A program made the translations under genes and the position numbers. This document shows, piece after piece, positions 63,923 to 64,000 of a stretch of 64,000 nt of DNA. Each line of letters opens with the position of its first letter. The stretch's first letter is position 1. The notes beneath the pieces were generated by a model that saw nothing but the letters and a program-made list of their open reading frames with translations, was not told where the DNA came from and searched no databases. The DNA lies in contig NZ_JAFW01000001.1 in NCBI RefSeq assembly GCF_000526335.1, forward strand, positions 2,976,001 through 3,040,000, in the 5' to 3' direction. This stretch comes from Arthrobacter sp. 31Y. GTDB taxonomy: Bacteria; Actinomycetota; Actinomycetes; Actinomycetales; Micrococcaceae.

Positions 63923-64000
63923 GCTTTCGCTCCTACAGTCTGGGTGCCAACAGTGCAGGCTTCCACGGGTTCTTCAACAACCGCGGAATCAGCCGACTGT
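63919..64000 (-). CDS. 3' end of an unidentified gene
   Basis: The minus-strand frame is open to the right edge and ends with TGA at 63919-63921, sharing bases with the ATG of the CoA-binding gene. The last 26 residues end in T-V-G-T-Q-T-V-G-A-K-A. This is too short to identify. The CoA-binding gene is often found next to O-acetylhomoserine sulfhydrylase genes in related genomes, so that is one possibility. Confidence 0.5.
   Translation of the reverse strand, partial: QSADSAVVEEPVEACTVGTQTVGAKA

Overview
The window is high-GC actinobacterial chromosome. The gene set and gene order (chvE-gguAB-lacI-pyrE, then trmH-fbaA-DUF3151-purA), the purA/fbaA proteins and an Arthrobacter-type copper amine oxidase point to Arthrobacter or Paenarthrobacter; this is an inference from family and neighbourhood, not from a database search. 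I see no rRNA, tRNA, CRISPR array, insertion sequence, phage gene or replication origin. Coding density is high. At least nine genes start directly after a TANNNT box with a 6-7 nt gap and no Shine-Dalgarno, which fits leaderless transcription; I used this to choose several starts.

Layout. 1-4736: tail of a ChvE-type sugar-binding protein, its ABC ATPase and permease, and a co-oriented LacI regulator. 4742-13650: core metabolism (pyrE, TrmH methyltransferase, fbaA, DUF3151) mixed with a Tat-exported hydrolase, a tyrosine-phosphatase-like protein, a NagD-type HAD phosphatase, two membrane-anchored proteins and a uracil-DNA-glycosylase-like protein. 14038-16364: a three-gene operon of two small exported proteins with SipW-type signal peptides plus a SipW-type signal peptidase that carries its own substrate-like C-terminal domain. 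16603-23562: purA with a structured leader, a DHA2-type exporter, an SMP-30 lactonase, a small DUF6480 protein and a large FAD/4Fe-4S oxidoreductase.

23578-36794 is a C4-dicarboxylate/amino-acid area: a fumarate-reductase-type flavoprotein divergent from a LysR, malate dehydrogenase, a flavin monooxygenase, a secreted FG-GAP protein, then a RidA / DUF1028 / M20 / aspartate ammonia-lyase operon divergent from a second LysR and followed by an MHS transporter. 36858-43430 looks like an amine-utilisation block: TetR, copper amine oxidase, a His-rich membrane protein, aldehyde dehydrogenase and an amino acid/polyamine permease. 43587-46694: MHS transporter, alpha/beta hydrolase and divergent TetR with two clear operators.

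46732-57210 contains three gene fossils (a membrane-protein tail, a secretory lipase missing its nucleophile, an NmrA-like stub) among an antiporter, App1-type protein, two Tat-exported phosphoesterases, two more SipW-type exported proteins, DUF1801 and an AI-2E family protein. 57257-60179 is an overlapping operon (dehydrogenase, TetR, GH29 fucosidase) behind a 16-bp palindromic operator. 60263-64000: DUF222/HNH nuclease, an ECF sigma factor with a membrane partner lacking the usual zinc motif, and a CoA-binding protein overlapping the end of an unidentified gene.

The strongest candidate for something under-described is the split SipW system: one fused signal peptidase with two cognate substrates next to it and two more substrates 38 kb away.
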